Source: an uncultured Prevotella sp. (lineage in GTDB: Bacteria > Bacteroidota > Bacteroidia > Bacteroidales > Bacteroidaceae). Taken from it: DNA of 15,363 nt. Below the pieces are notes generated by a model that worked only from the letters and a program-made list of their open reading frames with translations, had not been told where the DNA came from and searched no databases. Below are positions 14,550 through 15,363 of this stretch, piece by piece. The DNA is taken from contig OMVH01000206.1 of assembly GCA_900314365.1 (NCBI GenBank), forward strand, positions 1 to 15,363, read 5' to 3'. Both the position numbers and the translations under genes were made by a program. Within the stretch, counting starts at the first letter, position 1; each line of letters opens with the position of its first letter.

Positions 14550-14957
14550 ATGATAATCAAGAAGATCTGGTTTGACAAGGACCATATATATGGAGAGGAT
14601 GAGAATGGGAAAGTATATAGCCAATCTCTTCTTTGGTATTCAAAGCTACTGAACGCAACGGATGACGAACGTTGTCAGTACCGCTTTGGTTTCGACGGCA
14701 TACATTGGCGTAACCTTGACGAGGACATCAGTTTTGAGAGCTTTGGCTATGAGGACGCTGAACCAAGTCAGCTTCAGAAGTTCTTCTTGACACATAAAGA
14801 ATTGGATATTGGCGAGTTTGCCAAACGCGCAGGAATAGACGCTACTCTGTTGAAAAATTATGTCAATGGCTTCAAGTATCCTTCTAAGGAGTGTGAGCAG
14901 AAAATCGTAAATTCCATTCATGACATGGGTAGAGAATATATTACTGTGACTTTGTAA
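14550..14957 (+). CDS. DUF2442 protein with C-terminal helix-turn-helix, possible antitoxin/autorepressor
   Basis: A 135-residue cytosolic protein of two parts. Residues 1-~65 match the DUF2442 pattern (IKKIWFDKDHIYGEDENGKVY, strands and turn ending GIHWRNLDEDISFESF). Residues ~82-130 look like an XRE-type helix-turn-helix: LDIGEFAKRAGIDATLLKNY, followed by VNGFKYPSKECEQKI. In related proteins this arrangement suggests a DNA-binding regulator. It is 17 nt downstream of the DUF4160 gene with a strong Shine-Dalgarno sequence. The likely role is partner and transcriptional autoregulator of the DUF4160 protein, but no activity is proven by sequence. The gene is less GC-rich than the glycosidase genes. 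Confidence 0.82.
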   Translation: MIIKKIWFDKDHIYGEDENGKVYSQSLLWYSKLLNATDDERCQYRFGFDGIHWRNLDEDISFESFGYEDAEPSQLQKFFLTHKELDIGEFAKRAGIDATLLKNYVNGFKYPSKECEQKIVNSIHDMGREYITVTL

Positions 14958-14959
14958 GT

Positions 14960-15268
14960 CTCCTGACCCAGCATAGAATCCTATGTATCATCTTTGAAAG
15001 GGCAATGGCTCGAAAGTGATTTCTGTGTGAGTTCATCAACGAGATGGACGTGAGCGAGGCGGTAGCCGACTCAGTCTTATAAGGTTTTCCGTCGGGTGAG
15101 TCTTTGCAAAAACTCGCCAAGTCGGAAGGTTCGCCAAGTTTCAATAAGGCAGGCGGTATAGCCTTTCTTAGCGTTTTTGTGTCTTTGCGAGAATTTACCG
15201 AATCGGATGGCTGTCCATCGAAGTTCTATGCCCTTGACAATGCCATGACTCCATTTGGACAGTTCTAA
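14960..15268 (+). pseudogene. Degenerate reading frame after the DUF2442 gene, family not recognised
   Basis: One plus-strand frame continues from 14960 to a TAA at 15266-15268, with internal TGA at 15017-15019 and TAA at 15080-15082. The stretch after the second stop stays open for 61 codons and reads as a plausible globular protein (Lys/Glu-rich, then a hydrophobic IAFLSVFVSL). The segment before it (FINEMDVSEAVADSVL) also looks protein-like. There is no good start codon for the last part. A minus-strand frame (15144-14941, 67 codons) overlaps it, so coding direction is uncertain. I cannot assign a family. Confidence 0.3.
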
Positions 15269-15308
15269 AAATATCCAGGAAAATGAAATGGGTGCGAAAT
15301 AATTTTCT

Positions 15309-15316
15309 TAATTTTG
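15309..15316 (+). promoter_or_regulatory. -7 promoter box pointing out of the window
   Basis: TAATTTTG matches TAnnTTTG and is followed by CAGG. No convincing -33 TTTG lies 19-21 nt upstream. It suggests a plus-strand gene starting beyond 15363. Confidence 0.35.
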
Positions 15317-15363
15317 CAGGGCAAAAGTTGCAAAGTATAATACTGGATTTGCTTTTTAGTACG

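Overview
The window reads as a chromosomal segment of a Bacteroidales bacterium, most likely Prevotella in the broad sense. The reasons are the gene content (secreted plant-polysaccharide glycoside hydrolases, an AsnA-type asparagine synthetase, a bacterial BSP-family peptidase), the near absence of Shine-Dalgarno sequences, and repeated matches to the Bacteroidetes promoter consensus (TTTG/TTG, 19-21 bp, TAnnTTTG). The genus is inferred from pattern recognition; no database search was possible.

Layout. Positions 1-570 hold no convincing intact gene, only what looks like a decayed minus-strand gene. Next, on the plus strand, come two secreted carbohydrate-active enzymes: a GH127/GH146-type beta-L-arabinofuranosidase with an N-terminal discoidin-like domain (677-3067) and a GH53 endo-beta-1,4-galactanase (3309-4607). 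A minus-strand tRNA-Arg(CCG) with its own terminator lies at 4704-4829. Plus-strand genes follow: asnA (5033-6070), a secreted BSP-family metalloprotease (6128-7030), a DoxX membrane protein (7149-7571) and a YghZ/Kv-beta-like aldo-keto reductase (7663-8622). A terminator-rich convergent gap (8622-8760) separates them from a very large minus-strand secreted GH2 beta-galactosidase with extra C-terminal modules (8824-13095).

Positions 13096-14292 are non-coding and unusually structured, with several inverted repeats and a 22-bp tandem triplet. The last part holds a small operon of DUF4160 plus DUF2442 with a C-terminal helix-turn-helix (14293-14957), which resembles a toxin-antitoxin module. 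Then comes a degenerate reading frame (14960-15268) and a promoter-like box pointing out of the window.

How the genes fit together. The GH127/146 enzyme (arabinose side chains), the GH53 enzyme (beta-1,4-galactan backbone) and the GH2 beta-galactosidase (terminal galactose from oligosaccharides) together suit breakdown of type I arabinogalactan or the arabinan/galactan side chains of pectin. No SusC/SusD pair, regulator or transporter lies in the window, so this is not a complete polysaccharide-utilization locus as seen here. The DUF4160/DUF2442 pair is the best candidate for a poorly characterised system. Its strong Shine-Dalgarno sequence and lower GC set it apart from its neighbours.
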